Source: Pseudomonadota bacterium
GTDB taxonomy: Bacteria > Pseudomonadota > Gammaproteobacteria > Pseudomonadales > Oceanobacteraceae
Direction: 5' to 3'
Assembly (NCBI GenBank): GCA_030145845.1
Contig: JAIXHJ010000005.1
Location: forward strand, 186,001 to 250,000
Length of the DNA: 64,000 bases
This document shows, one piece after another, positions 33,583 to 41,900 of this stretch. Numbering within the stretch: position 1 is the stretch's first letter; every line of letters starts with the position of its first letter. Under the pieces are notes generated by a model. It was not told the DNA's origin. It saw only the letters and a program-made list of their open reading frames with translations, and did not search any database. Both the position numbers and the translations under genes were made by a program.

Positions 33583-34827
33583 ATGCCATTGCCGGCCTTA
33601 CTGACCATATTGCTGCAACCCCTGCGCCGCGCCTGCTGGCTGGGCCTGCTGCTGACCGCTGCCGCTCACGCCGCTGACGAAGACGACGGCCAGACCTTGC
33701 CGGCCGCCGACAGCACAGAGGAAAGCGCTGCCGCCAGCCCACCGCCGCCAGCGCGTGTACTGCCCGACAGCGAACGCCAGCGCCATCAGGGCGTCAGTGA
33801 CTATCTGAACCTGCATAACCGGCAACAGGAAATGGTGGCCCTGGTAACAGAAGAAACCCGCTTTTATGGCCTGTTCCTGCAGGAAACAACCGGCGTCCCC
33901 CAGGGCGGCGTGCTGATCCTGCACGACAACGGCCAGCACGGTCACTGGCCACAACTGGTGGCGCCACTGCGTGAATCCCTGCCCGGCAACGGCTGGGCAA
34001 CCCTCAGCATCGAATTACCGGACAGCCCGCAGCAACCCCTGCCACCCCGCCCGCAGTATGCGGCACCGGCCACGGACGAAGACACAGAGACGGACGAAGA
34101 AACCACTGACGACAATGCCGCCACCAGCGCAGCAGCGGCCACTGCCACCATCGATGAACAGGCCGACAACGCTGGTCCCAGTCTGAGCAGTGACGCCGGA
34201 GACGATGATGAGAACAGTGCTGCTGACGAAGCCGCCGGCCAGGAACCCGCCCTGCCACGCCTGACCACCCTGCCGCCACTGCCGGACCCGGCGCAACAGA
34301 CAGAACCGGCCGCCGAACCCGGACAGGAAGACGCCGCCGGAATTTACCGCCGGCAGATGCTCGGCCGTATCCGTGCGGCGGTGGCTTACCTGAATCAGCG
34401 CGGGCAACTGAACATCGTCATTATCGCCACCGGCAACAGTGCCAGCTGGGCCACCGCCTTTATGCTGGAACGGCCCAGAACCGTGACCCGCAACACCAAC
34501 AATGCGGACACGGAAGACCGCGGCTATACGCTGGTGATGATTGATGCCAGCGACAGCCGTTACAGCCAGGTGCCGCTGGACCAGCAGCTCAGCGGCCTCA
34601 GTATTCCGGTACTGGATCTGATCAGCCCGCTGGGCATCAGCGCGGAAAGTGACATCCGCCGCCGCGCCGGCAGCATGCGCCACAAACAGCGTAATCAGTA
34701 CCAGCAGATCGCTGTGCCGGCCTTTGCCCTGCAGTACGACGACAGCAACCTGCTGGTACGCCGGGTCAGAGGCTGGCTGCGCAGCCATGCCGCCGGCATG
34801 GAGCTGAAAAGCGGCAGCGGCTCATAA
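33583..34827 (+). CDS. DUF3530 family alpha/beta-hydrolase-like exported protein with acidic insert
   Basis: A 414-residue protein. The ATG at 33583 gives a signal peptide (LLQPLRRACWLGLLLTAAAHA-ADEDD). Residues ~85-155 match DUF3530 (RQQEMVALVTEETRFYGLFL, GGVLILHDNGQHGHWP, GWATLSIELPD), an alpha/beta-hydrolase relative. Residues ~160-250 are a low-complexity Asp/Glu/Ala/Pro insert. The fold resumes at YRRQMLGRIRAAVAYLNQRG with a nucleophile-elbow-like ATGNSASWA in place of GxSxG, then VMIDASDSRY. A standard lipase serine elbow is therefore altered and catalysis is uncertain. Divergent from rpe. Confidence 0.82.
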   Translation: MPLPALLTILLQPLRRACWLGLLLTAAAHAADEDDGQTLPAADSTEESAAASPPPPARVLPDSERQRHQGVSDYLNLHNRQQEMVALVTEETRFYGLFLQETTGVPQGGVLILHDNGQHGHWPQLVAPLRESLPGNGWATLSIELPDSPQQPLPPRPQYAAPATDEDTETDEETTDDNAATSAAAATATIDEQADNAGPSLSSDAGDDDENSAADEAAGQEPALPRLTTLPPLPDPAQQTEPAAEPGQEDAAGIYRRQMLGRIRAAVAYLNQRGQLNIVIIATGNSASWATAFMLERPRTVTRNTNNADTEDRGYTLVMIDASDSRYSQVPLDQQLSGLSIPVLDLISPLGISAESDIRRRAGSMRHKQRNQYQQIAVPAFALQYDDSNLLVRRVRGWLRSHAAGMELKSGSGS

Positions 34828-34899
34828 GCGCAGAAAGCTTCTATACTGAATTTCAGGCCGCTGCGGCGGCCGTCACAGCATTCACACAGGGCCGGGTTT

Positions 34900-35496
34900 A
34901 TGGCAACACCCATTTTCGTTACCGCGGCCAGCATTGCCGCCGAGCTGCATCAGGCCATGCTGGAAGCCAAAGGACTCGCGCTGACGGCGAAAAACGCCCG
35001 TGCACTGGCCGTGCGTGCCGGCTCAAAAACCGTCGGTTTCAAGGCAATTACGCATTTTATCGATGAGCTGGCGTCCGACATCATCCGCCAGTCGCAATAC
35101 ATCAACGAAGTCTCGGAAGGCCTGTCACAGCAGGCTGTCTCCCTGTGGCGTGCCAGCATGGCGGCGGAAAAGTTTGACTGGATCGCACAGCAGCACGAGC
35201 ACAATCTGGCGTCGCTGCAGAGTGCCATGCAGCAGAGCCGGCAGCAGAAAGAACAGCTGTCACAGACGCTGTCACGCGGTCTGCGCGAACTGGAACAGCA
35301 GCTTGAGGAAGGCGATAAACACATCCGTACTGCCAACCTGATTGCAACCTCCAGCAAAGTAGAAGCCGCTTCGGCCGGTGATTTCCGTAATCAGCTGGAA
35401 GTGATTGCCCACAATATTACCGATACCGCCGACAAAATCCGGGCGCATCTCAGCCGTGCCAGAAATCTGCTGAGCCAGCGCCAGAGCTTTGCCTGA
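34900..35496 (+). CDS. Soluble miniature chemoreceptor-like protein with two degenerate MCP tip motifs
   Basis: A 198-residue, probably all-helical protein with no TM segment. Residues 31-58 (KNARALAVRAG then GFKAI.. ..ELA) align without gaps with the MCP tip [11 protein letters not shown] then GFAVV.. ..KLS found in this window at 7152-8300. Residues 146-174 (NLIATSSKVEAASAGD then EVIAHNI) align with [16 protein letters not shown] then AVVADEV. The middle (~95-140) is Gln-rich coiled coil. So it looks like a stripped, duplicated receptor tip that could sit in a CheA/CheW array. It is 17 bp upstream of a di-iron ODP gene, its likely sensor partner. Function is inference. Confidence 0.72.
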   Translation: MATPIFVTAASIAAELHQAMLEAKGLALTAKNARALAVRAGSKTVGFKAITHFIDELASDIIRQSQYINEVSEGLSQQAVSLWRASMAAEKFDWIAQQHEHNLASLQSAMQQSRQQKEQLSQTLSRGLRELEQQLEEGDKHIRTANLIATSSKVEAASAGDFRNQLEVIAHNITDTADKIRAHLSRARNLLSQRQSFA

Positions 35497-35513
35497 CAAC
35501 AAGGAAAATAATT

Positions 35514-36248
35514 ATGCTGGCTACCACACTGTACGAAGACGGTGATCACCGCTGGATTATGTTCGGCCGTGACCCGCATAAAACCGAAGGCATCATCGAT
35601 ACCAACCAGTATCTGGTGCAGAGTGGTAATCAGGCAATCCTGCTCGACCCGGGTGGCATTGAATTATTTGCGCCCATGCTGTCGGCGGTACTGAAATTTG
35701 TCCGCGCCGATCAGATCACCCATTTATTTGCCTCCCACCAGGACCCGGACATTATTTCATCACTGGGCCTGTGGGATCAGGCACTGCCCAATGCCAGGTT
35801 GTATTCGCCCTGGTTATGGGAAGGTTTTATCCGCCACTTCGGCATGGAAAAAATTGAATACTGCGCCATTCCGGATGAAGGCATGAGCATCAGCCTCGGC
35901 CGTATTCAGCTGCAGTTTATTCCCGCGCATTACCTGCACTCGTCCGGCAATTTTCACGTCTACGACCCGAAAGCCAATATCCTGATGAGCGGCGATGTCG
36001 GTGCGGCACTGGAAGACACGGATGCGCCGCTGTGGGTGGACAATATGAGCACGCACATTCCCAAAATGAAAAAATTCCACCAGCGCTGGATGCCATCCAA
36101 TGAAGCCAAAATCGACTGGATACGGCGCGTGCGTCAGCTCGATATTGATATTATGGCACCCCAGCACGGACGGCTGTTCAGACCGCCTTTTATCGGCGAA
36201 TTCCTGAACTGGTTTGAAGACCTGCCGGTCGGCATTGCCATCCGCTGA
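35514..36248 (+). CDS. Oxygen-binding di-iron domain protein (ODP, metallo-beta-lactamase fold)
   Basis: A 244-residue MBL-fold protein of the flavodiiron/ODP group without flavodoxin domain. Metal ligands are readable in order: His75, Asp77 and Asp79 in FASHQDPDI, His139 in FIPAHYLHSSGNF, Asp161 in LMSGDVG and His218 in MAPQHGR. The HxDxD form instead of HxExDH is seen in ODP-type sensors, which bind O2 at a di-iron site; a Treponema homologue is linked to chemotaxis. It follows the chemoreceptor-like gene by 17 bp with AAGGAAAATAATT before the ATG and is closed by a strong terminator. Confidence 0.88.
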   Translation: MLATTLYEDGDHRWIMFGRDPHKTEGIIDTNQYLVQSGNQAILLDPGGIELFAPMLSAVLKFVRADQITHLFASHQDPDIISSLGLWDQALPNARLYSPWLWEGFIRHFGMEKIEYCAIPDEGMSISLGRIQLQFIPAHYLHSSGNFHVYDPKANILMSGDVGAALEDTDAPLWVDNMSTHIPKMKKFHQRWMPSNEAKIDWIRRVRQLDIDIMAPQHGRLFRPPFIGEFLNWFEDLPVGIAIR

Positions 36249-36254
36249 GACATA

Positions 36255-36284
36255 AAAAAACCGGGCAACAGCCCGGTTTTTTTA
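36255..36284. terminator. Bidirectional rho-independent terminator
   Basis: ACCGGGC-AACA-GCCCGGT flanked by A6 on the left and T7 on the right. It serves both the ODP gene (+) and ampE (-). Confidence 0.93.
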
Positions 36285-36298
36285 TTCTGTGCCGGCCG

Positions 36299-37174
36299 TT
36301 AAAGCAACCAGCCACCGACGGTTGCCGCCGCAATCATAATCATCCAGATCGACATGCTGCGCATATGCAGCTGTTGCCATTCCCGCAGTTCCTGCGCTGC
36401 CGCTTTGGCATCCTGTTCAATGCTGTGCCACTGCCGCTGTTCACCATTATGTGACAGCGCGCTGGAAGCGATGGCAAACAATACGTCGGCACTGCCGGCT
36501 TTCAGTTTCCACAGATAACTCTGCCACACCGGCAGCGAGCGCATAAAATTCCCCGCCAGACCATAGGTCAGCCCCAGCAGCCGGGCCGGAATCCACTCCA
36601 GCCAGTGCAGATAACGCCAGGCTTTATCATCACAGTCACTGGCACGCGCATACTGCACACCGAACCAGGCCAGCAGCACACCGGCCACATCCGCCACGAT
36701 GTACCAGAACACCATCAGGAAGAAATATTCGAACCAGCGCTGCATCAGGGCTTTGATCACCTGTTCGTTCATGCTCTGCACATCGTCGGTTACCGACGCT
36801 TCCGGCACCGCCAGATACTGCTCGGCACAGTGATAGGCCCCCTGGGTATCACCATCGTTCAGATCGTGCAGATATTCTTTCAGGTGGCGCTCAATACCAC
36901 TGTGCGACAGCACGTACAGCAGCAGCAGAATTTCCAGCGCAAAGGCAATCAGCCCCCAGGCCAGCTGTTCAATATAATAAAATGCGACCGTTACCAGCAG
37001 CGTCGGCAGGATCACAATCAGCAGAAATTTCAGATGCCGCGGCAGCGCAGCAAACCACGACTGCGGCTGCCAGAGTGCCAGCCAGCGGGCAAACGAACGG
37101 CTGCGGGTGCTGCGTTGTGGCACCGGCAGCTGCTGCTGAATCACAAGGGCGATAAACAGAATCAGAAACTTCAT
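36299..37174 (-). CDS. ampE: AmpE-like inner-membrane signalling protein
   Basis: A 291-residue membrane protein, downstream of and overlapping ampD by 4 nt, as in the classical ampDE operon. TM segments occur at ~48-66 (FLLIVILPTLLVTVAFYYI), ~68-90, ~150-172 (FFLMVFWYIVADVAGVLLAW) and at the extreme C-terminus (SIWMIMIAAATVGGWLL). The motif RWFEYFFLMVFWYI is typical of AmpE. AmpE was proposed to act with AmpD in beta-lactamase regulation by cell-wall recycling; its biochemical role is unclear. Confidence 0.9.
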   Translation of the reverse strand: MKFLILFIALVIQQQLPVPQRSTRSRSFARWLALWQPQSWFAALPRHLKFLLIVILPTLLVTVAFYYIEQLAWGLIAFALEILLLLYVLSHSGIERHLKEYLHDLNDGDTQGAYHCAEQYLAVPEASVTDDVQSMNEQVIKALMQRWFEYFFLMVFWYIVADVAGVLLAWFGVQYARASDCDDKAWRYLHWLEWIPARLLGLTYGLAGNFMRSLPVWQSYLWKLKAGSADVLFAIASSALSHNGEQRQWHSIEQDAKAAAQELREWQQLHMRSMSIWMIMIAAATVGGWLL

Positions 37175-37752
37175 AACACGTCCTCTTTTTTAGCCAGTCC
37201 GGCAAACAGGCGCTGCCAGCGGAAAGCCGGCCCGGGATCGGTTTTCCGCCCCGGGGCGATAAATTCATGTCCGGTAATACGCCCCGCATTCAATGCCGGG
37301 TAATAACGGATCAGGGCGCGGGTCACTGCCGTCAGTACCTCATACTGCTGTCCGGTATACGGCATCCGGTCGGTGCCTTCCAGCTCTATACCTACAGCAT
37401 AGTCGTTGCACTCGTCCCTGCCCTGATAGCAGGAGCGGCCGGCATGCCAGGCACGGTCGTTGAAATTCACAAACTGTGTCAGCCGGCCATCACGTTCGAT
37501 CAGCAGATGACTGGAGACCTGCAGCTGAGCAATATCGCGGAAATAAGGATGGTGCGAAGAATCCAGCCGGTTCTGAAAGAAAGACTGCACATAACCGCCA
37601 CCGAATTCCCCCGGGGGCAGACTGATATTATGAATCACCAGCAACGATACTTCCCCTTCCTCACCCGCCGGGCGGGCACCGAAATTCGGCGAAGGACACC
37701 AGTCTGCCGGCGAGATCAGGCCTTCATGTATCTGAAAAGAGGCCACAAGCAT
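37171..37752 (-). CDS. ampD: 1,6-anhydro-N-acetylmuramyl-L-alanine amidase AmpD
   Basis: A 193-residue cytoplasmic Zn amidase. It begins SPNFGARPAGEEGEVSLLVIHNISLP with the first Zn His, followed by VSSHLLIERDG, the conserved Trp/Arg region FNDRAWHAGRSCYQGRDECN and the C-terminal GHEFIAPGRKTDPGPAF with the second His and Asp ligands. It removes the peptide from anhydro-muropeptides during peptidoglycan recycling; loss in other species derepresses ampC. No signal peptide. First of two genes, divergent from the symporter. Confidence 0.95.
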   Translation of the reverse strand: MLVASFQIHEGLISPADWCPSPNFGARPAGEEGEVSLLVIHNISLPPGEFGGGYVQSFFQNRLDSSHHPYFRDIAQLQVSSHLLIERDGRLTQFVNFNDRAWHAGRSCYQGRDECNDYAVGIELEGTDRMPYTGQQYEVLTAVTRALIRYYPALNAGRITGHEFIAPGRKTDPGPAFRWQRLFAGLAKKEDVL

Positions 37753-37851
37753 TCCTTATTAACAATGCGGACGCTTCAGCAGCTTCCGGTTTGGCTGATG
37801 CGCTCTGTGTATTTATAGTGGCCGATATAAACAGAAATACAGGGACTTTTC

Positions 37852-39234
37852 ATGCTCGATTTTATCCGAACCGTTAACGGCTGGGCCTGGGGTGTGCCGA
37901 TGCTGTTACTGATCAGCCTGACCGGCGTTTATCTGACCGCCGGACTGAAAGCCTACCCGATCCGCAATATCGGCCGTGGTTTCAGCTATCTGTGGAAAAA
38001 CCGCCACGGCCGGGGGCAGGGAGAGATCTCCGGTTTCAATGCGCTGATGACTTCACTGTCGGCCACCATCGGTACCGGGAATATCGCCGGCGTCGCCACT
38101 GCCATTGCCGCCGGCGGTCCGGGTGCACTGTTCTGGATGTGGATGATTGCGCTGGTCGGTATGGCAACCAAATACGCGGAAGCAGTACTGGCGGTGCAGT
38201 TCCGCGAAAAAACAGCGGAAGGCCATTATGTCGGTGGCCCCATGTATTACATCCGCAACGGTCTGGGTAAACATTTTGCCTGGCTGGCTGTGCTGTTTGC
38301 CTTCTTCGGCATGCTCGCCGGTTTCGGTATCGGCAACGGCGTCCAGGCCAACTCCGTCGCAGATGCCCTGCATACCGGCTTTGGTGTGCCCGAGTGGATC
38401 ACCGGCGTGGCCATTGCCGTACTGGTTGCGCTGGTACTGCTCGGCGGTATCCGCCGTATCTCCGAAGTCGCCGGTGCACTGGTGCCGTTTATGGCCATCG
38501 CTTACATCATCGGTGGCATCGTACTGCTGATTATTTACGCAGACCGCGTGCCGGGTGCCATAGCGCTGATCGTGGAACATGCCTTTACACCGGTCTCCGC
38601 CGCCGGAGGATTTGCCGGAGCAACGGTGTGGGCGGCCCTGCGCTTTGGTGTTGCCCGGGGTGTGTTTTCCAATGAGGCCGGTCTGGGCAGTGCGCCGATT
38701 GCTCACGCCGCAGCGCAGACCGATAACCCGGTCCGTCAGGGCAGCATCGCCATGCTCGGCACATTTATTGACACAATCATCATCTGCACCATCACCGGCA
38801 TTGTTATCGTCGCTTCCGGCGCCTGGCAGCTGTGCCCACCAGCGTTGAGCGAATGTGTTGCCGGTCAGGGGCTCAGCGGGGCCCCGCTGACCAGTGCCGC
38901 TTTCGCAGCCGGGCTACCGTCCATTGGCAGTTATATCGTCACTCTGGGTCTGGCAGTTTTTGCCTTCACCACCATGATCGGCTGGTCTTTTTACGGCGAG
39001 AAATGCACTGAGTACCTGTTCGGTGTAAAATCCGTGCCCGTTTTCCGGGTGATCTGGGTACTCGCCATCCCGGTCGGCGCAACACGTGATCTGGATGTTG
39101 CCTGGCTGATTGCCGATACCCTGAATGCACTGATGGCGCTGCCGAATCTGGTTGCCCTGTTACTGCTCAGCCCGGTGGTATTCAAGCTGACGAAGAGTTT
39201 CTTACACCATGGATCTGAGCCTGCATCAAAATGA
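37852..39234 (+). CDS. AGCS-family sodium:alanine/glycine symporter
   Basis: A 460-residue inner-membrane transporter with about 10-11 TM helices. Family strings: [60 protein letters not shown], and [21 protein letters not shown]. The AGCS signature around TIGTGNIAG and the Asn/Thr residues that bind Na+ and amino acid are present. It imports alanine or glycine with Na+, fitting a marine host. The last 26 nt overlap nadC, so both may share a transcript. Confidence 0.94.
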   Translation: MLDFIRTVNGWAWGVPMLLLISLTGVYLTAGLKAYPIRNIGRGFSYLWKNRHGRGQGEISGFNALMTSLSATIGTGNIAGVATAIAAGGPGALFWMWMIALVGMATKYAEAVLAVQFREKTAEGHYVGGPMYYIRNGLGKHFAWLAVLFAFFGMLAGFGIGNGVQANSVADALHTGFGVPEWITGVAIAVLVALVLLGGIRRISEVAGALVPFMAIAYIIGGIVLLIIYADRVPGAIALIVEHAFTPVSAAGGFAGATVWAALRFGVARGVFSNEAGLGSAPIAHAAAQTDNPVRQGSIAMLGTFIDTIIICTITGIVIVASGAWQLCPPALSECVAGQGLSGAPLTSAAFAAGLPSIGSYIVTLGLAVFAFTTMIGWSFYGEKCTEYLFGVKSVPVFRVIWVLAIPVGATRDLDVAWLIADTLNALMALPNLVALLLLSPVVFKLTKSFLHHGSEPASK

Positions 39235-40063
39235 TATTCAAACCGCCGTTGCCCGCGCTTTGCACGAAGATGTGGGCAGTGGTGATATCACCGCGCAGCT
39301 GATTCCGGCTGAGCAGCAGGCCAGGGCGCGGATCATCTGCCGTGACCGCGCCATCATCGCCGGCAAAGCCTGGGTCGATGAAGTTTTCCGCCAGTTTGAC
39401 CCCAAGGTAAAGGTCAGCTGGCACATCAATGAAGGTGAGTGGGTGCAACCAGGCCAGACTCTGTTTGAACTGGAAGGCAGTGCACGCTCACTGCTGACCG
39501 GCGAACGCTGCGCACTGAATTTTCTGCAGACCCTGTCCGGGACCGCCACCCGCTGCCGAGAATACGCCGATCAGGTCGCCAGTACCGGCGTCAGACTGCT
39601 CGATACCCGCAAAACCATTCCCGGTCTGCGCATTGCGCAGAAGTACGCGGTTGCCGTCGGTGGCTGTTTCAATCACCGCATCGGTCTGTACGATGCGTTT
39701 CTGATCAAGGAAAACCACATTATGGCCGCCGGCAGCATCAGCGCAGCCGTCAGTCAGGCGCACGGCATTGCTCCCGGTAAACCGGTGGAAGTCGAAGTGG
39801 AAACCATGGAACAGCTGCAGGAGGCCATTGATGCCGGCAGCGACATTATCATGCTCGATAATTTCACCCCGGACACAATGCGCCAGGCGGTCGACTTTGC
39901 GCAGAAACGCAGTCAGGGAAAAGTAAAACTGGAAGCCTCCGGCGGCATCACCGACGCCACCCTGCTCGCTTATGCTGAAACCGGTGTGGATTACATTTCC
40001 ATCGGTGCACTGACCAAAGACTGCAAAGCTGTTGACCTGTCGATGCGGCTGGTTCAGCCCTGA
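39209..40063 (+). CDS. nadC: Nicotinate-nucleotide pyrophosphorylase (carboxylating)
   Basis: A 284-residue quinolinate phosphoribosyltransferase of NAD biosynthesis (quinolinate + PRPP to NaMN). Conserved features: [76 protein letters not shown] and VKLEASGGI. It starts inside the end of the symporter gene with no separate promoter visible. It lies upstream of pilA, as in many gammaproteobacteria where nadC neighbours the pil operon (and ampD). Confidence 0.96.
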   Translation: MDLSLHQNDIQTAVARALHEDVGSGDITAQLIPAEQQARARIICRDRAIIAGKAWVDEVFRQFDPKVKVSWHINEGEWVQPGQTLFELEGSARSLLTGERCALNFLQTLSGTATRCREYADQVASTGVRLLDTRKTIPGLRIAQKYAVAVGGCFNHRIGLYDAFLIKENHIMAAGSISAAVSQAHGIAPGKPVEVEVETMEQLQEAIDAGSDIIMLDNFTPDTMRQAVDFAQKRSQGKVKLEASGGITDATLLAYAETGVDYISIGALTKDCKAVDLSMRLVQP

Positions 40064-40236
40064 AAACATGTAAGCATTCTGTGAGTCCGGTTACGCAAAA
40101 AAACCATCAGCCGTTGCAGCTGACAATATTTGTCAGTTACTGACCCTTTGCTCACTCGCTGATCAGACCTATTTGCGACACGGGTCAAAAAACATGTGAA
40201 AAGCCCGGAAACAGGGCTTGCGCGGCAAAATTTAGC

Positions 40237-40252
40237 TTGGCACACTCTTCGC
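40237..40252 (+). promoter_or_regulatory. Sigma-54 promoter of pilA
   Basis: TTGGCACACTCTTCGC has GG and GC elements exactly 10 bp apart (GG 40239-40240, GC 40251-40252), near the -24/-12 consensus TGGCAC-N5-TTGCW with one change. Upstream at 40131-40190 are TGTC-containing repeats that could bind PilR. The 40064-40338 gap otherwise holds the pilA leader and no gene. Confidence 0.82.
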
Positions 40253-40338
40253 ACTGTCATTAGTTATGACACGGGCATAAGAGGTGTCAGCCTTTTAGCT
40301 CATAACTAACAAATCTCATAATGAGAGTGGAGAATTCT

Positions 40339-40866
40339 ATGAAAGCTCAAAAAGGTTTTACCTTAATCGAACTGATGATCGTGGTTGCGATCATCGGTAT
40401 TCTGGCCTCTGTAGCACTGCCTGCTTACCAGGACTACACCGTCCGTACCCGCGTTTCTGAAGGTCTGACTCTGGCTTCCGGCGCCAAAGCCATGGTTAAC
40501 GAAGTGGCTACTGCCAATGATCTGACTGTTGCTGCCACTACCTGGAACGCACAGCAGGGTGCTACCGGTGCCACTTCCAAGTACGTAAACTCTGTTCAGA
40601 TTGCAGCAGGTACAGGTGTGATCACTGTGGTCTACAACAAAGCTAACGTTGGTGCTATTCCGACTGATGCGTCTCTGGTTCTGACCCCGTCTGTTAACGT
40701 TGACGGTACTGCTTTCGTCGCTCTGGCAACCGCTCTTGGAGGTGATTCTTCAGGCGTTATCGACTGGGCCTGTGGTTCTGTCACTACTGCCGCAGCTACT
40801 GCCCGTAGCATGCCAGTTAACGCCGGTACTCTGCCTGCGAAATACGCTCCGGCTGAATGCCGTTAA
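40339..40866 (+). CDS. pilA: Type IV major pilin PilA
   Basis: A 175-residue type IVa prepilin from the ATG at 40339 behind GGAGAATTCT; the ATG at 40321 lacks a site. The leader MKAQKG is cut before [20 protein letters not shown], with Glu5 of the mature pilin present. The C-terminal disulfide pair is Cys in DWACGSV and Cys in APAECR. The variable middle is rich in Ala/Thr/Val, giving a mild, surface-exposed pilin. It has its own sigma-54 promoter and terminator. It is processed by the PilD encoded at 44880. Confidence 0.96.
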   Translation: MKAQKGFTLIELMIVVAIIGILASVALPAYQDYTVRTRVSEGLTLASGAKAMVNEVATANDLTVAATTWNAQQGATGATSKYVNSVQIAAGTGVITVVYNKANVGAIPTDASLVLTPSVNVDGTAFVALATALGGDSSGVIDWACGSVTTAAATARSMPVNAGTLPAKYAPAECR

Positions 40867-40900
40867 TCAGTATTTGGTTTTACCAAGCTGATGATAGAAA

Positions 40901-40926
40901 GCGCCCGCATCCGCGGGCGTTTTCTT
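40901..40926 (+). terminator. Rho-independent terminator of pilA
   Basis: CGCCCGC-ATCC-GCGGGCG followed by TTTTCTTTT. It isolates abundant pilA transcription from the accessory gene. Confidence 0.9.
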
Positions 40927-41022
40927 TTCTAAGTCCAGAAAATCATTTCAGAAAAGCCGCTGATTATTCAGTGCCAGTGAATTATCCTGCGCTTGTCATT
41001 TCCTTCATCTGTTAATCTGCTT

Positions 41023-41754
41023 ATGAAACATCGCGTTAAAGCTTTTTCATTTCACCTGTTAATTTCCATGCTGGTCACTGCAGCCGTTATTGCGCTTGTC
41101 TTTCTGCTCTGGTATCCGGCGCCACTGCACACTGCCACCGGTGTCACACATATTTTTCTGATTCTGCTGGGTGTTGATATGATTCTCGGCCCGGCACTGA
41201 CACTGCTGGTGTACAAACCAGGGAAAAAAACACTGGTCATGGATTTAACCGTTATTGCCCTGCTGCAGCTTGCCGCCCTCAGCTATGGCATTTTTACCGT
41301 CGCGGAAGGACGCCCGGTGTGGATTGTCTATGCCAAAGACCGTTTTGATCTGGTCAGATTCAATGAAATTGATGACCGCAGAATCGATCAGGCCGCCACC
41401 CAGTTCAGAACGCCTTCCTGGAGCGGTCCGCAATGGGCGGCTGCGGTATCACCGCAAGACTCCGGCGCCAAAAAAGAGCGCTTAATGGAAACGCTGTTTA
41501 CCGGCGTTGATATCAGCCAGATGCCCGATCTGTTCCAGCCGCTGAGCAGCCAGGTTCCGGAGATCAAAGCCCACCTGTCCGCACTGGATACGCTGACCGA
41601 CTTTAACTCCCCCGATGCCATCAACACTGTAGTGGCACAGTATCCGCAGGCCGATGCCTGGTTGCCTTTGCGTGCCGGCTATCAGGATATGGTCGTTCTG
41701 CTGCAGAAAAAGGATGCCGGCATCGTTGCCGTGGTTGACCTCAGGCCCTGGTAA
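41023..41754 (+). CDS. TfpX/TfpZ-family type IV pilin accessory protein
   Basis: A 243-residue membrane protein from the ATG at 41023 (MKHRVKAFSFHLLISMLVTA). TM helices lie at ~9-30, ~42-62 and ~70-92; a periplasmic C-terminal domain follows (WIVYAKDRFDLV...). This matches the TfpX/TfpZ group, encoded beside pilA in several Pseudomonas pilin groups and needed for normal pilin assembly. There, the accessory gene type tracks the pilin allele. Its position just after pilA and before pilB supports this. No strong Shine-Dalgarno; expression is probably lower than pilA. Confidence 0.85.
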   Translation: MKHRVKAFSFHLLISMLVTAAVIALVFLLWYPAPLHTATGVTHIFLILLGVDMILGPALTLLVYKPGKKTLVMDLTVIALLQLAALSYGIFTVAEGRPVWIVYAKDRFDLVRFNEIDDRRIDQAATQFRTPSWSGPQWAAAVSPQDSGAKKERLMETLFTGVDISQMPDLFQPLSSQVPEIKAHLSALDTLTDFNSPDAINTVVAQYPQADAWLPLRAGYQDMVVLLQKKDAGIVAVVDLRPW

Positions 41755-41900
41755 AACATTCCTCCCGCCCCGGTTCCGCCGCTGACAGAGGTCAGCAGAA
41801 GAGCGGAACCAGTGCGCTATACTGACGACTGCTGGTAGCAGAAATACCCCGCCTCTGGTATGTTCTGACACCAAAAGCATGATGTCTTTGGGGAATTGAT

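Noticed and set aside
37753..37851. Glycine or other amino-acid riboswitch before the AGCS symporter
   Set aside because: The gap is only 99 bp and lacks any conserved riboswitch core that I can recognise.
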